Under the pieces are notes generated by a model that was not told the DNA's origin, searched no databases, and worked only from the letters and a program-made list of their open reading frames with translations. A stretch of 64,000 nucleotides of DNA, from positions 36,889,291 to 36,953,290 of the forward strand of contig JANCRA010000003.1 in assembly GCA_024362935.1 (NCBI GenBank), in the 5' to 3' direction. Made by a program: the position numbers and the translations under genes. Below are positions 63,001-64,000 of this stretch, in pieces; the first letter of the stretch is position 1, and the number at the start of each line of letters is the position of its first letter. This stretch comes from Setophaga petechia. Its lineage: Eukaryota > Chordata > Aves > Passeriformes > Parulidae.

Positions 63001-64000
63001 CAAACAAAAACAATAACCTGGCTTAAAAGGTATGTTTCTGGATTGCACAGACACGTCAGATTGCCATCTGGTAAAAGGATGCTGGATTTATTGCTTTCTA
63101 CTTTTTTGTCCCTATACTTCTCTGGTGAGATCAATACCATATGCTTGTTTGCTTCTTAATGTATAGGGAAATATATACAAAAAGGCCAACAAAATGGAAA
63201 GGAAGTTATTTTTGCTAAAGTCTCAGTGAGAATGAAGGGGCCTCAGAAGCTAGGTTAACGCTTAGTTGAGGAATCTAAGTAGATGTGTCTGTGTGGTGGA
63301 GGATCTGCATCTCAATTTACCTTTCCAGCTGAGATTTTACTTACTTTATTAGCATGATGGTAGTTTCTGTGCTTTTGAGAACTAAGATCTGGAGGGTCCT
63401 TAGGATTCTCCAGTAAATTCTATTTTACCAGCTGTTCAAAGTTTGCTCAAAAGTTTGTACTTAGATAATGCACTTAAAAGCACAACTCCCTATTGGAGTG
63501 CATGAGTCATAAAAGCAGTACCTGTAGTTTAATTGGAGTTTAATTCCCAGCTGTTTTTTTAAATCTTCACAAACAGTGTATTTTGTAATGGGAATCTAGA
63601 TATGCTTTTGACATTTTTCTTATTAATTTCTCCTCCTTTTCTTAAGTTGTGTCTTGGTGTGCTATAAGCTGCTTGAAAGCCTTGCTCACTTAAGGCATGA
63701 CTATAGAACAAACACTCAAGTCAAACAGTGTTGTATCTGACAGGAGTATGACTAGTTTTAATTAAGATACACATAAGCAGAGATTTTGTGCTCTCTGGAG
63801 TCTCTCATACACCAACAGCCTTTTAGACCATACTCCTGTGTCTGAGAATTCAGAAATTTAGTGACTGTCCCTGATGAACTTTAGATTCTGTAGAACAGAC
63901 AGGATTTTGAAAAGCCACAGGAGGTTATTAGCCAGTGCTATATTAAAATTTATTTCCCTTTCAGTTTGGGATGAAGGTTCTACTTGTAACATAATTCAAC
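60046..64000. other. AT-rich non-coding flank to the window end
   Basis: No gene or repeat family recognised. Small items are a direct repeat AAAGAAATCCTTA near 60133/60150, a T16-type run near 62032-62046 and an A12-type run near 62072-62083. Confidence 0.6.

Overview
The window looks like a piece of a bird genome. It is AT-rich vertebrate DNA with short poly-A/T runs and five copies of CR1-type LINE 3' ends. These carry the bird-typical antisense start (ATCATAGAAT..GGTTGGAAGGGACC..) or, in one case, the sense end (..ATTCTATGA). I recognise no host exon. The flanks look like a gene desert or a very long intron.

The dominant feature is one nearly complete endogenous retrovirus (ERV) on the minus strand, 15856..24312 (8,457 bp). 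It has 430/431-bp LTRs, TG..CA ends and a candidate 4-bp target duplication (TAAA). Reading along the minus strand the order is: 5' LTR, Arg-type primer binding site, leader with splice donor and a 37-bp tandem repeat, gag, gag-pol stop codon, protease/RT/RNase H/integrase, env, polypurine tract, 3' LTR. Features placing it with gammaretrovirus-like (class I, ERV1) elements are: one CCHC zinc knuckle, gag and pol in the same frame separated by a single UGA, a GPY/F-type integrase tail, pol/env overlap and a 4-bp duplication. By eye the two LTRs differ only by one A in a homopolymer, so the insertion is very young. Even so, gag is broken once (a 9-A run) and pol three times (one frame change before YVDD, one TAA, one TAG). 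Env is one uninterrupted frame.

The most unusual item is the Env N-terminus. Between the signal peptide and a strong furin-like site lies what reads as an immunoglobulin V-type domain: Cys99, Trp116 and an Asp-Thr-Gly-Glu-Tyr-Trp-Cys motif ending at Cys157. A conventional cysteine-rich surface region and a transmembrane subunit follow. Further oddities are a CX9CC spacing in the transmembrane subunit and a PPRY motif in the cytoplasmic tail.

Layout: 1-15.85 kb is non-coding flank with one GC-rich old repeat (about 0.86-1.33 kb). The ERV occupies 15.86-24.31 kb. From 24.3 to 64 kb is non-coding flank with CR1 fragments at about 30.1, 31.7-32.6, 46.4-46.7, 50.7-51.0 and 59.0-60.0 kb, several simple repeats, and one unexplained 139-codon open frame at 49.0-49.4 kb.
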